DNA of 64,000 bases from NCBI RefSeq assembly GCF_024713945.1, contig NC_134683.1:4279501-4343500 (forward strand), in the 5' to 3' direction. The position numbers were made by a program, and so were the translations under genes. Positions within the stretch are counted from its first letter, which is position 1, and each line of letters opens with the position of its first letter. The notes under the pieces are model-generated. The model worked only from the letters and a program-made list of their open reading frames with translations, was not told where the DNA came from and did not search any database. Positions 24,801 to 39,800 of the stretch are shown here, piece by piece. This DNA is from Dermatophagoides farinae (Eukaryota; Arthropoda; Arachnida; Sarcoptiformes; Pyroglyphidae).

Positions 24801-27800
24801 GAACTTGATGTGAACAATAATCCCATTGATAAAAATGAAGACAATGTAGCCTAAACATTAACTTGAATCCATAGTGAATGTGGATATATAGTTTCTAATT
24901 TTAATTTTTTTTCCATCCAATTTTTCTCTCTTAGGCTCAGATATATCAAGTGATTCTGGATTATAAGCCACCACGTAGTGCTACCGATGAAATCTGTCTA
25001 AAAGAAGGTCAAGATGTGATTGTGTTAAGCAAGGATAAGCCACACAAGTGAGTATTATTCATTAATTTTTTTCAACCTTCACATTCATCTGCAAATTTTT
25101 TATATTTTTTTTACATATAGATGGAAAGTACGAACGAGAAAAAGTGTAAATTTTCCGAAAATCGAAGAAGGTTTCGCTCCATCAGCCTATCTAAAACCGA
25201 CTAATGAAAAACTTGATGCCAATGAATCTGCATCATTACCATCAGCATCATCGACAATGGAAACCGAACGACCGAAATCGGATCAAACAAAAGATTTGAA
25301 TAAGAAAAAAGAGTATGAATTCTATTAGCTATTTTTTATTGGTTTTTTTTGCTCATGATACCAATTTTCAATCAATCGATTATAGCATGATTGTTCGCGA
25401 ATTAATAGAAACAGAAGAAGACCTGATACGAGATATGCAATTTGTTGTTCGTACATATATTCGACAATCAGATTCATCTATTACGCCAAAAGAAATTCGA
25501 TCAGTCAAAGATGATATATTCCATTGTTATAAGGAATTACTTGAATTTCATAAAGATATATTGCTCAAAAATTTCCAAACATTGGCTAAAGAGCCAAGCA
25601 AGATTGGTACATTATTCCTACGTATTCAATCGGATTTCATAAATCATAGCCGATATTGTCAAAATCTACCGAAAGCATTGGCCATCCTGGATGATAATTC
25701 TGATGTTGCCGAATATTTTAATGTAAGTTTTCTTGTTGTTGTTTGCCAAAAATGATTTAATTTCTTTCTGATCTGTGTGTGCGTGTTTGTGGGCTTATAT
25801 CGTGGTTTTTGTTTGTCTATCAAATCCACCCAATTATTAACCATTATTTTTTTGTCAAATGAAATTTGACAAATGAACAGAATTATTCAGTCAAAATTAG
25901 GGATGAAAAGCCTTTGTCTGATCGCTTGAAAGTAAGTCGACATTTAAAAAATATCTTAAAATGTCGATTCAATTTGCCTTAATTTTCCTAATGAAATATT
26001 GCCTTGATTTTTACCCATTCCCAATTTATTCAATTTCCACACTCACTTATACAAACAAACAGCTACCATTACAACGGCTCAATGATTATCAACTATTGTT
26101 AAAGGTAAGGTTTTAATGGCTAATTAAATCAATGTCATTGATTATCATATTTTGTTCATACTATTTATCATAGGAGCTATCGAAAAATTTATCACGCCTA
26201 GACGAAGATGTTAGTGATCTGGAAAAGGCAATCAAAGTGGTAGCATCCATACCCGATGCTGAAATTGAAGATGAAAACAAATCTTTCGACACAGCGACAT
26301 TGGACAAAAATGTTGATTTCAATTTGCCCACTGGTTCATCCGAAAAGCTTAGTAATCTTCTTAAGAATGTTTTACAGGCCAAAGTAAGATTATTTAAATG
26401 TATGAATGATGAATATAATCATGAATATTTGGATGTAGGATTTCTTTGATGTAATTGATACGGATGGTACCACTCGTGAACGATTCATTTTCTTTTTCAA
26501 ATCTCGTATGTTTATCACTGAAATTAATAAAAATCTAACCGCTGATCAACGAACGTATAATGTTGAAAAAATTATCAAGGTAAGCATTTTGAATCACTTT
26601 TAGGGCTTCGTACTTTAATTGAATAATATATCTAGTTGCCGCAAGTGGAAATCAGTGATGAAGATGCCAATACATTGATCATTAAATCAAAAGATACCTC
26701 GGATTCAAATTTTCCCATACGGTTACGATGTCAAGACCAGGAACGAATCAAATCCTGGTTAAAGATGATTAATTCATTGCCAAGTAAGTAGAATCAGCAT
26801 TATTGATCTATATATTTAACAATCAACCATTCATTTGATTTAGAAAGCGAAGAAGAATTTGTCGAGGATCAAATAAAGTTACCTTTTGTCACACAGTCCT
26901 CAAGAAAGAAAGCAGGAGCCCAAACAGAATTTGACTGATGAGAATAATAATAAAATATTGGAAGAACGATCTAGATTTAAAGATTCAAGACCACCTGATC
27001 AGAAACCCGAGCAAGAAAAAAGTAAAGCACCTGAAGAAGTAAATGAAGAACCGATTCAAACAAAAATAGTCAAACCAATAACAGCGGAAAAAGTCGATTC
27101 AACAGCGGTGGACACACCAACCAAATATGCCATCGTTAGAGATTTGAAATCCGAAACCAAACAAGTAGGCGATATGGCCACTTTTCATTGTCAAGTTACA
27201 CCCGGTACCACTAATGTTCAGTGGTTGAAAGATAATGCTGTCTTATCCGGGACAAATTATCGAACCTATAAGAAAGGTGACAGCTACTTTCTTGAACTTA
27301 ATAATCTGACTATCGATGATAATGGTATCTATACATTTGTTGCGTCTGATTCGAAAACATCGGTTGCATCCAGTTCAACATTAAACGTTCTTTGCGGTGA
27401 TTCACGTCCAACTAGTCCAGGAGGTTCATTTCTGCCGCATCCACCGAAATTCAAAGTTAAACTCAAGGATACTGATTTATTGGAAGGCGCCAGTTGTGTA
27501 CGCTTTGAATTGATTGTTCGAGGCCTGCCAATACCGATAGTTCAAATTTTCAAAGATGATCGATTGCTAGAAGTTAATGACCGTGTCCAAGTGCTTTTTC
27601 AATCAAAAGAAGTGTTTGAAATCGTCCTGACGAATGTTTGTCAAAGTGATGCTGGTGTATATCGATGTGTTGCAACCAATCCTGAAGGACAGGCTGAAAC
27701 TTCTGGCAGAATAACCGTTACGAAGAATAAGGATGTTTTCTTTGGTCTGGACGAGAATGCCCCAATACCGCCAAGAGATCCATACAGTCCTCGTTGTATG

Positions 27801-30800
27801 TCACCTGCATTTAAATGGTTCAAAGATGGTAAAGAATTCGAAGCAAGTGAACGTTTTCAGGTTCAATTCGATGACCAAGAAGATACGGTTGCATTAATAT
27901 TTCAGCATGTAACACCGGACGATGCTGGCCTATATACGTGTGTTGCATCCACTTGTAGTGGGAAAATCTCCTGTCATGCTGAACTTAATGTTCAAGGTGT
28001 TGTGGAACAGCTACCGAAACCGCCTATAGCTCCAAAATTCCTCAAAGAATTGTCTAATGTTGATGTGTGTAAAGGTCAAAATGTTGCGTTGCTCGAAGCC
28101 CAAGTAATTGGCTATCCGAAACCAGTAATTTCCTGGTACAAAGAAGATCGTAAAATTGAATCTAATGATCACTACAAAATGATGGCCGAAGGTGAAGAAA
28201 ACGTTACATTGATGATTAAAAATGTCAGTGCTGAAGATGCAGGAAAGTATCGACTTCAGGCTGAAAATCAATTGGGCATGATTGAATCATCGGCCGCTTT
28301 AGCTGTTGTCAAACAACCAGAATTTACTAAAGCTTTGGATCGTATAGAAGTCAACGACAATCAACAACTGGTCATTGAACAAACATATGATGCAGTACCG
28401 GCACCTACCACTGTTAAATGGCAAAAAGATGGCCAAGATTTGCCCGCATCCAAACGAATTCAAAGTTCAATCGATGCTGACAAACAAATTGTACGACTAG
28501 TAATAGATAAAGCAACATCAGAAGATGCTGGCAACTATGTATGCATGATTGCTAACAATCTTGGAACAGCCAAACAGAACACACAAGTTCTGGTCAAATG
28601 TAAGTCCCTTCCATACATTTGCCATCATTTAATTTAATTTTGGTTTTTTTTTGTTTATAAACCATAGCATCGGCTCCAAAGTTCCTACGGAAATTAGAAG
28701 CTATTCAGGTTAAAGAACACGAGAAAGCTATATTCACTGCTCAATATGATGCTGCAGCAACTGGTACTCGTGTAGAATTCTATAAAGATGATCGTCTTAT
28801 TAAATTGGATGAACGTATTCAACTTAAACAAGAAAAAGATGGTCATTTCTCTTTGATCATTGATGATGCATCTACCGATGACGAAGGCAAATATAAATGC
28901 AAAATAAAAAATGATCAAGGTTCCGACGAAGCTGATGCTAATTTGGTCGTAATCAAACAGAATGCTGCCCCTGAATTCAAAGAGAAATTACAAGATTTAC
29001 AAGCTCAAGTGAACGATGAAAACATTCAACTTGCAGTGAAAGTGGATGGACAACCACGACCTGCTGTACAATGGCTTCATGATGGAAAACTCATTAGTCA
29101 ATCCAGTAATGATTTACCCTATAAAATTATCGACAAAGATGACAGCTCAATTTTGATCATACCAAAAGTGGCTGCTGAACATGCTGGCCAATATGTCTGT
29201 CGTTCAGAAAATGCTCAAGGTCAAGCTGAAACTGCCGCTGAATTAATCGTAAAATGTGCACCCTATGTTGTCAAACATCTAGGCAATGTCGAATCAAATG
29301 TGGGCCAAGAAGTTAAATTAACGGCCATCATCAAAGGCATTCCAAAACCAGATGTTGTGTGGACATGTAACGATAAGAAAATTGTGGCTACCAATAAAAA
29401 AACCGAAGGATATGATGAAGCTAACTGTGAATATTCATTGGTCATTTATAAATTTCAGGATGATGATGCTGGTGAATACATGATTAAAGCCACCAATCAC
29501 CTTGGTCAATGTGAATCAAAAGCACAGGTTCAGGTGGCATCCAAACCGCTTTTCAGCAAAGTGTTGAAGAATATCGTTGCTAAAGAAATGCAAAGCAATG
29601 TAGAAATGGTAGTACAATTGGATAAAAGTTCCAGTAAGCCATTGGTAAAATGGTATAAAGATGATAAAGAAATCAAAGATTCGGATAAAAATTACAAAAA
29701 AATTGAAGATAAAATGGACAATTCATACAAATTGATCGTAATGAAAGCCACTGAAGAAATGGTTGGTAAATATAAATGTGTAGCATCGAATGATTTTGGT
29801 GCCACTGAAACGGCCGCACGATTTGATTTGCTTGCTCCACCTCGATTCATCAAAGGATTACAGGATGTAGACATTATGGAAGGTAATAATGTTTCGATGA
29901 CCGTACAATTGGCTGGATTTCCAAGACCTGAAGTTACATTCTACAAAGATGGTGAAGAGATCAGTACATCTGCTCATGTGGTTATCCGTAAAGAAATGGA
30001 TGATATTTATCAATTTGAAATTGAAAATATCCGTATCATAATGAGTGGTGAATATGAATGTCGAATCAAGAACGAAGCTGGTGAAGCATCAACCAAAGGT
30101 GTTATTACGGTTAGTTCGAAACCACAGTTCTTGAAAAATCTAACCGATCAAGTTGTGAGCACTGGTGATGATATTCGATTAGAAGTGACAGTTACTGGAG
30201 AACCATCACCACAGATTAAATGGTTTATCAATGGTAAAGAAGCCAAAGGTAGTGAACGAATCCTTTTCGATGCTCATGAAGAATCATACAGTATGAAGGT
30301 GCCAAATGCACAGGAATCTGATTCTGGCACTTATCATTGTTTAGCATCGAATAAAATTGGTGAACAAATGTCTGATAAAGCTGAGATTAAAGTGATGACC
30401 AGTAATACTGCTCCGGTGATTTCAAAACCAATTCAAGATTCAGCCATTGTAATTGATGATAATGTACGTTTCGAAACCGTCATTACTGGTGTACCAAAAC
30501 CAGATATAATATGGACAAAAGATTCAATTCCACTTAAACCAAATGATCATATTCTCATCAAAACTGATGGTGATACACATACGTTGATTATGAAGAATTG
30601 TACACAACAGGATTCCGGTGTTATTGGTTGCGAAGCTAAAAATGTGGCCGGTACCTTGAAACAAAGTGCTCAACTTGAAGTAGAAGGTAAGTGTTTTTTT
30701 TAATGATTGATTCATGATTTTGTTTTTCCCTTCACGAATTACATTGATTTTCATTTGATCGATTAATTGATTGAATCGTATTACATTTGAAACTTATTGT

Positions 30801-33800
30801 CGAAATACACAATCGAAAAACCAATAGAGCCAACAATTCCTACCATCAATGGTCTTGATGATAAACGTGTTGTCGATGGTGAACCGATACGTTTCGAATC
30901 CAAAATTACTGGTTTTCCTAAACCAATTGTTGAATGGTTTCATGGAGAAGATCTACGACCGATCACTGAAACAGATGATCTAGCTATTGTTTGTGAACCT
31001 AAACGAAATGTATATGGTATTGATTTCCAATCGTTTCCTTCAAATATGGCTGGTCCATACGTATGTCGTGCTACAAACAGTGCTGGTACGATTGAGAAAA
31101 ATTTTGCTGTCGAAATTGGTGGTAAAAAGCCAACTTTCATCAAAGAATTGGATGAAACACAGATTGTCATGTCGGTGGACAAACAAAACAATAAATTGAA
31201 ATTGGGTCAAAGTGCTATATTCGAAACAATTGTTGATGGTGTTCCTACGCCCGATGTTCAATGGCTTAAAAATGACCAACCATTATTGCCATCTCCACGT
31301 GTACTGATCGATTCGAATGATATGGAACATAAACTGGAAGTGAAGACCATCACCAAAGATGATGTTGCCAAATATACATGTAAAGCAACAAACAAATTTG
31401 GTGAAGCACAAACAGTTTGTTTGCTAAAATTTCTGAATGAACCGCACGAACCAATCATCAAGAAACCATTGGAAGATGTGAAATTAGAAGAAGGTGAAGA
31501 TCTAAAATTATTTTGTAAAGTAGATGGTGAACCAATGCCAGCTGTTCGTTGGATGAAAGATAAACAACCATTGGAACAAAGTTCAGATAGTCGATTGACG
31601 CTAGCATCCAATAAGGATGGCAGTACACAATTAGTTATCGAAAAAGTACAAAGATCTGATTCAGGTCAATATCATGTGGAAGCCGAGAATGCTAAAGGCG
31701 TTGCTTCTACCGAAGCTAAAGTTTTGGTTGTCGAACCACAACGTCAACCATCATTCCCTGAACCATTGAAAGAATTGGTACAAGTTGAAACGAATAAACC
31801 ATTAATATTGGAAGCACAAGTTTTTGGATTACCTCCACCCAAAATTGAATGGCTCAAAGATGGAAAACCAATCGGAAAAAGCCCCAGAATACAGCTGGTC
31901 AAATCGGACGAAGGCAAATGTCAGTTACAAATTAATCAGGCCAAACCTCAAGATGCTGGTGTTTACACATTGAAAGCTACAAATGCTAACGGTGAAATGT
32001 TAACCGAATCGAAAGTAGAAGTAACACCTGAACCATATGCTCCGTTATTCGTTGAAGATTTACCAGTCAAATTACAGGTGCAAGTGGGCGAACCAATTGA
32101 AATACGTTCTAAAGTACAGTCATATCCAGCTGCCAAAGTGACCTGGATGAAAGATAAGATTCCATTATCATCAGCTATTGATGAACGAATCAAAATTACC
32201 GATGATGATCAAGGGCAGACTTGTCTAGCGATTCAATCTGCTAAGCCAGAAGATCAAGGAACCTATACGTTAATGGCTGCTAATCTGATTGGTGAAACTT
32301 CTGTCAGCACCAAAGTTGAGGTTGCCCAACCACAGCAACCGATCACGGAAGAACCAATGGTTGCTAAAGATAAAAAAGATGTCGAAAAAACCAAACCTGA
32401 ACCAGAAATCACTATCAAAGAAGGTATGCCAAATCAACAGAATGTAGCCGTTGGTCAAGATCTTCAATTATCGATGAAATTATCGACAACTGGCCCAGCT
32501 TCTGCTATCAAAGCAAATGATGTTCGCATTTACAAAGACAATATTCCATTGCAAAAAGCCGATGTTAATGATTTGAAAATTAACGATGCTGGTGAAGTAC
32601 AATTTACCCATGTGAAATGTTCTCCACAGGATAGTGGATTATATCGAATTGAAATCGAAACGCCCACTCAAAATTTAAGCAATTCTTGTTTGGTCAATGT
32701 TGTTTCTGGTATGTATTTGGTCGAATAAATTTGAAGCCAATGAATCAATGATTCTTGCTGGGCTTGCTTTGTTTGTTTTTGCCAAAACAAATGACAATTA
32801 TGCCAACGCCGTAGCCAACGATGATGATCATTTTCATTTTTAATTGAATTTTGAAATGTGTCGTCTTTTACGCCCAAAAATGCTGCCTTTGATTGCCTTT
32901 TTGCTCTGTGACCATAATCTAATTTTTTATTTCTTTCTTTTTTTCATTCATTTTTTTGTTGTAGATAATGACCAAGCAGCCAAAGATGGAGCGAAAGATT
33001 TAGCGAAATATCCACTGAAATTTGAACGGGAATTATCTGCTGTACAAGTCGAATCAGGCCAACCTTGTCGTTTACAATGTGCTGTTGATTTGACCAACGG
33101 TTTGAATGTCAATGATTTGATCGTTGCCTGGTTCAAAGATGGAGAAGAATTATTACCTGGTGAACATCATGGTTTCGTAAAAGAACCAAATGGAACCATT
33201 GCTCTTCTCATTGATTCATTTGCGACCAAAGATGTTGGTGAATATCAAGTGAAAATCATGGACAAACAAGGCACAACGATTTTCAGTGCCGCTCGAGCTT
33301 CCCTTAAAGCGGCTGAAGCTAAAACAAAACCAGAAATTGTGGAAGGACTAAATGATACGAAAGTAGATGAAGGCAGTCAATTGTGTCTCAAATGTCATTT
33401 GGCAACTCCGTTGCCCACACCTATTCAAACTAAATGGTATTGCAATGGAAAAGAATTACAGGAAACAGATTCAATCAAATTTCTCAACTTTCCCGATGGA
33501 ACAGTCTTGCTTCAAATGAGCAAGATTGAATCAGCAAATTCTGGCCAATACAAAGTGGTAATATCAAATCAGCATGGTGATTCTACAAGCGAAGCAAAAG
33601 TTTCCATCATGAAACCAGTACAAACTACTGTCAAACCTACGATGCGTAAAGGTTTAGAATCGACAACTTTGATAGCCGGTGAACCAGGTGTCATTGAATT
33701 TCAAGTTGATTGTGGTACTGACAACGATAGTGGTGATATTAAATTCTTGCTTGGATCTCAATTGATTACACCAGATGATCGTATACACGTACAACGATTA

Positions 33801-36800
33801 CCAGATGGTACTATACGACTTAAATTTGATCAAGTCAAATTAACCGATGGTGGTACATATACGGCCATATTCAAAAATGATGGTGGCGCAATCGAGACTG
33901 GCTGTCAGATTACTGTACATTCAAAACCAGTAATCCTCAGTCCATTGGAAGATATGATTGTGAAAGAGAAATGTTCAACCAAATTTGAAGTGAAAATTGA
34001 GGCCAACCCTGAAGCAGATATTGTATGGATGCGTAATGGTTCCAAGATTCAAATTGATGGTAAACACTATTCAACTGGCAAAACAAATGACAATACATAC
34101 ACATTGACAATTAATGATTGTGTTCATCGTGATAAAGCTGAATACACTGTAAAAGCAACAAATGATCTTGGAACGGCTACATCTAAAGCTCATTTGGATA
34201 TTCTTTATGGCAGTGAATTTGAAGAATGTCCACCGACATTCACTGAACAACTAAATGATCTGAGCGCTGGTAAAGGAGATGCCGTTCAGCTTAAGGCTAA
34301 AATCAAAGCTCATCCGGTACCGAAAATTGTATGGAAAAAAGATGGACAAGAATTACAAATGTCACCAGATAAAGTGTTCACCTCTTTCAACGGTGAAGAT
34401 ATTGAATTGACCATATTGAATTTCGATAAATCAGATGTTGGTATCTATGAAGTTTTTGTGGGAAATTCGTTAGGTCAAACCAGTTCGACTGCTCGTGTTG
34501 TTGAACATGCAATGACTAAACCACAATTTGTTCGAAAATTATCCGACTTGGAAGCTCGGCCAGGTTCGGAAACAAAATTAACATGTCAAGTAGAAGGATA
34601 TCCATTGGCCGATATCCAATGGACATTCAATGGTCGACCTATTGAAAGTGGTTCAAAGTATTCTATCACTCGTGATGATCACAATGGCAATCAAATGTTG
34701 ACCATCTTTGAACCTACTTTGGCCGATTCTGGTATCTATGAATGTGTGGCCACCAATCAAGTTGGATCGGATAAAACATCATCGAATGTTTTGTTTGGGT
34801 AATGTATCATAATCATAATGTCTATGTGTGTGTATGTGATGCTCATAATTTTTTTCATTCATATCTACTTGCAGTGAAAAAGCAGGTGAAGCAGCTCATT
34901 TTATCACCAAATTGCAAGATTGTGATTGTTCCAAAAGATCAACATGTCGTTTCACTGCCTGTGTTGTTGGTAATCCAACACCAGATTTCAAATGGTAATT
35001 ATTTGTTGTTTAAATTTACAGAATTTTATTTGTTTTTATTATTATTTTAAGGTTTAAAGATGATAAAGAAATTACAATCGATGGCTCAAAATACATTTTC
35101 CAATGCAATCCAAATGGAATGATAACGTTTGAAATTCATAATATTGATGATGGAGACATTGGCCGATATCGATGCATGGCTAGTAATAAATTTGGCAGCG
35201 ATAATTCTATTGGACAACTAAATTACGAGAGTAAGGCTAATCTATCTAATAATAATGGCCGACGCTGTAGCCAAAATAGCAGCGATCATAGAATCGACCA
35301 TAGAACACTCACATGCAACACTAATAGATTAATGCTTACACGTAATCAACGTTTACTTCGACAATCAATACGTTTGATAGGAAAAATCTTTTTGAATAGT
35401 CCACCCATTGTTCAGGTTATAATCTATGCCATAATAGTTTATTTTGTATCGATCATATTATCCCATTACCTATTTCCAATCGATACAATGATGATAAATG
35501 ATTCTGCTTTTTGAATCAAGTATCAACAACCGATGATTGTTCAGGCAGCATTAGTACTAGTGGTAATCCAGATGTAGATTCCATACTGAAGAATCTACAA
35601 GAATATATATTCAGATGTTCGAATAACAAATGATAGTAGATTCCCTAATGTCCTTGTTATTGTTATCATAGTCAATTTTTTAATGTATAAAAACATGAGA
35701 ATGTTTTCTGTGTTTTTGTTTCTTGTTTTTATTGCTGTTTGTTGCTGGAATAAACCTTTTAACATAGTGAAAATTAATTATTCTTTGTATGATTTTTTTT
35801 CGTCATAAATACATACACACACACACAAATGCAAATAGCCACCATTAATGGTTTAGATCGAATGCAACAATCACATAAATCAATGAAAAGTGCACAACGA
35901 ATCAAAGATGCTGCTGATGAATTATCATTTGGACAATCAGGCGTGCCAAAAGCATTATGTGATAAGCCTATTATTACGAAAATGATTGATAACAGTCTTA
36001 CCTTGATATGGTTTCCATCAATTCCTGAACAACCCCGTTTTCCTGTTTCCTATGTGGTTGAATTTTCAAAAATTTCCGATGGCATTTGGAATGTTTGTCA
36101 TGGCAGTAAGTATATATTATGATAATTCTATTCGAAAAATGTTGCTGATGATCATTATTATTAATATATAAATAGACATTAAGGATTGTAAATGTGACAT
36201 TGTTGGTCTTGAACCATTTGAAGATTATGGATTTCGTGTACGTGTAGAAAATAAATTTGGTATAAGTGATCCATCACCATCGGCCACTGCATTCCGATCA
36301 CAATTGAAAGATGAAGAAGCCACTGAAAAAGCTGCAAAAGAAACGAAGAAAAAACCAGATGATTATTATTTGGAACATCGTCCACCTGAAAAAGTTGGTA
36401 AGTATTTTGTGTTGGCTAATTTGACTGTTGATGTATGATTATCTTGTGTTTGTTTGTTTTTTTTTGTACCACAAAGCTGCTGCACCCACTTTTGTCCGAG
36501 ATGAACATGAATCAATGTTTGGTGTGATTGGACAACCGGTTACAATAGAATTCTGGGTTTATGGATATCCAGAACCTGAGATTGAATGGTTTTTTGGTGA
36601 TCATAAGGTATTGTTTTTTTTTCACCAATGGAATTTGTCTCTTAAATCGAATCATACATGTTAATACAGATTGATAGCAATGATCAACGTTTCAAATTCA
36701 TGAAAGATCGAAATGGTAAAACATGTTTATTCATCAATCGAATGACCGATTCTGATGCTGGATATTACACTTGTGTGGCTAAAAATGAACATGGTGAAGA

Positions 36801-39800
36801 GAAAAAAACGATCAAAGTTGTAAAAGCAGGTAAATTTTTTGTTTGCAATATTCTCTTCTACTTGGTTTTGATGCTGGATTTTTTTTCGTATTCCATTTTG
36901 TTTGTGAAAAGATGCTCCAAAATTCATAAAATTATTGGATGAAACAAATGCTATTGCTCGAAATCATATTCGCCTGTCATGTTCGGTAATGTCATCACCG
37001 CAAGCAACAATCAAATGGTTCAAAGATTTTCAACCATTACATGATACTAGTCGATTAAAAATTGTTGGAGATACAGATAATCTGTCCATTGTAATCAATG
37101 ATGCTATTGTTCGTGATAGTGGTTTATATTCATGTACGGCTACTAATTTTGCCGGTTCGACTACAACTTCGGCTTATGTAACCGTACAGGAACAACAGAT
37201 CAGCTATGATAAATATCCATTTAGCTATAAAGATGCAATGAAACCGAAAAACAAACCAATGGAACAATTATATGATATTGGTGATGAATTGGGCCGTGGT
37301 ACACAAGGTGTTACCTATCATACTGTTGAACGTTCTACTGGAAAAAGTTATGCTGTAAAAATGATGCATGGAACCGGTGAAATGCGGCAATTTATGAATT
37401 CAGAATTGGACATTATGAATCAATTAGGTGCTCATGAACGCCTAGTACAATTACACGATTGTTTCGCTAGTACACCATATTCAATGTCATTGATAACCTC
37501 CATGAATGGTGGTGGATCATTGATGGATTTCGTAATGAGAAAAGGCACAATCAGTGAACAAGAAGTTGCCGAATACATTAAACAGATTCTTGAAGGATTG
37601 CATTATATGCATTTCAAAAATATTGGTCATCTTGGCCTTACTATCAACGATATTCTAATGGAACGAATCGATGGTCCAGATATAACCATCTGTGATTTTG
37701 GACTAGCTCAACGCCTGACACCCGGTGCATCAGTCTATGTGGAATTTGGACAACCCGAATTCATTTCACCTGAAATTGTCGAAAAGAATGCCGTCACGTT
37801 GACCACCGATGTTTGGTCAGCCGGTATCGTTGCCCATATTCTTTTGACCGGCATATCACCATTCTTGGGCGAAAATGATCGTGCCACAATGCATAATATC
37901 CAGAACAAGAATCTTGATTTATCCGATGATAAACTTGGTCACATTTCTGAACAGGGTCGTGATTTCCTGAGGAAAACATTGAATTTCAATGCCACTGAAC
38001 GTTTAGATGTGAAACAAGCGTTGAATCATCCATGGATTAAATCAAGTTTACATTCACCATATAAATCTCCCTTGGACATTATGGATAAGCTACGTGATTA
38101 TAAGAATAGTTCATATAAATGGTATCAGAATGCATCGTGTCGTCGATACTATCGCCGTCGACCACTGCATTCATGTTATACACATCCAAGTCGAATGATT
38201 TATCCACCTGGCGAACAATATAGTCCTTTAGTATCACCGGAACGAGAAATCAAAAGATTTCAACGAAATGTTGCACCATTCGAAAATGTTTATCCACCAA
38301 ATCAAACATTTGGTGCAGAGAATTTTACATCCGAAAGTCATTATCAATGTGGCCCAGACACTTATCTTTTACAGCTTCGTGATACAGATTTTCCTGCACG
38401 TATTCGTCGATATTTGAAAATTGCTGCTGCCAATAGTCCAATGATGGCTTCGAATCTACAACAAGCTCATTGGAGCCGTACATCATATGTACCGGCCGGT
38501 ACATTTTCACAACCATCGATCAAAGAACGTCGTAAATTTACCGACATTATGGACGAAGAAATAAATGATGAAATGCGCGGTAAACCGGGTCGTAAACCTA
38601 AACGTTTAGCAAGAGAAGTTGGAACTCCATTGTATTTACATGGCCAATTGAAAACATTGAAAAAAGAAACTGGAATCTCTAAACCCGAAACGATTGATAA
38701 TTCTGATTTTGTAATGCCATTTTTCCGGGAAAAACTTCAAGATACATCTTTTCAAGACGATGGAAGAGTGGTATTCACTTGTTATGCTATAGGCTTGCCT
38801 ACACCATCATACACTTGGTTCCGTAATGATTTGATTGTTATCGAAACAAATCGAACCAAAGTGAAAAGATTAGATGATGGTCGCTGCCAATTGATTTTGG
38901 ATCCAGCCAAAGAATATGATTGTGGCGTTTATAGGTGTGTTGCACGTAATACCCTAGGCTCTGTGGTAAGCAGAGCACGTCTATCGATTGGTGATGTTCC
39001 AAACAATGTTGGCGCTCCTTCAATCAAAGATTATTCGAACCATGATGTCTATTTGCAATGGTCAACACCAAAACATGTAGCTGATGCTCATATAGAATCG
39101 TATCGATTAGAAATGAAAAAATTTTCCACTTCTGAATGGTCAATCGTCGATTCGAATGTTCATCAAGAATTCTACCTGGTCACCGGTCTTGAACCAAATG
39201 AATCATATCAATTTCGATTATCAGCAATGAATAAATTTGGAAATAGTGATCCAAGCCCACCAAGTGAACCTGTCACTATGTTATCTGCTGATGATGCTAG
39301 CATAAAAACTATCGCTTTACCAATGGCCATGCAATTCGTTTGTAATGATTTGATGGAAACGAAATCGATTCCAATCGATTACAATCAAGAAGTTCAACCA
39401 ATACAATTGATTAAATCTGAATTTAAAGAACTTTATGATTTTAAATCAATAATTTCTACAGGAAAATTCTCTGTTATTGCTCGTGCTTACATTAAAGATG
39501 GTAGCAAGAAAACATTGGCCTGTAAATGTGTTCTTGTCCAAAGTGAATCAGAATCATCGATTAATCATGAATATGAAATTCTTAAATCGCTAGCACATGA
39601 AAGAATCGCCAGATTAATGTATGCCAATCGTGATGGTAATCTTTTCACTTTGGCTATTGAACTTTGTTCTGGTTTAAATGTTCTCACATATATTTGTCGA
39701 CGACAATCATATAGTGAACAACATGTGGCAACCATACTGTGTCAGGTTTTAGATGCCATACAATATTTACATTTTCGTGGTATTGGCCTATTGGAATTAC

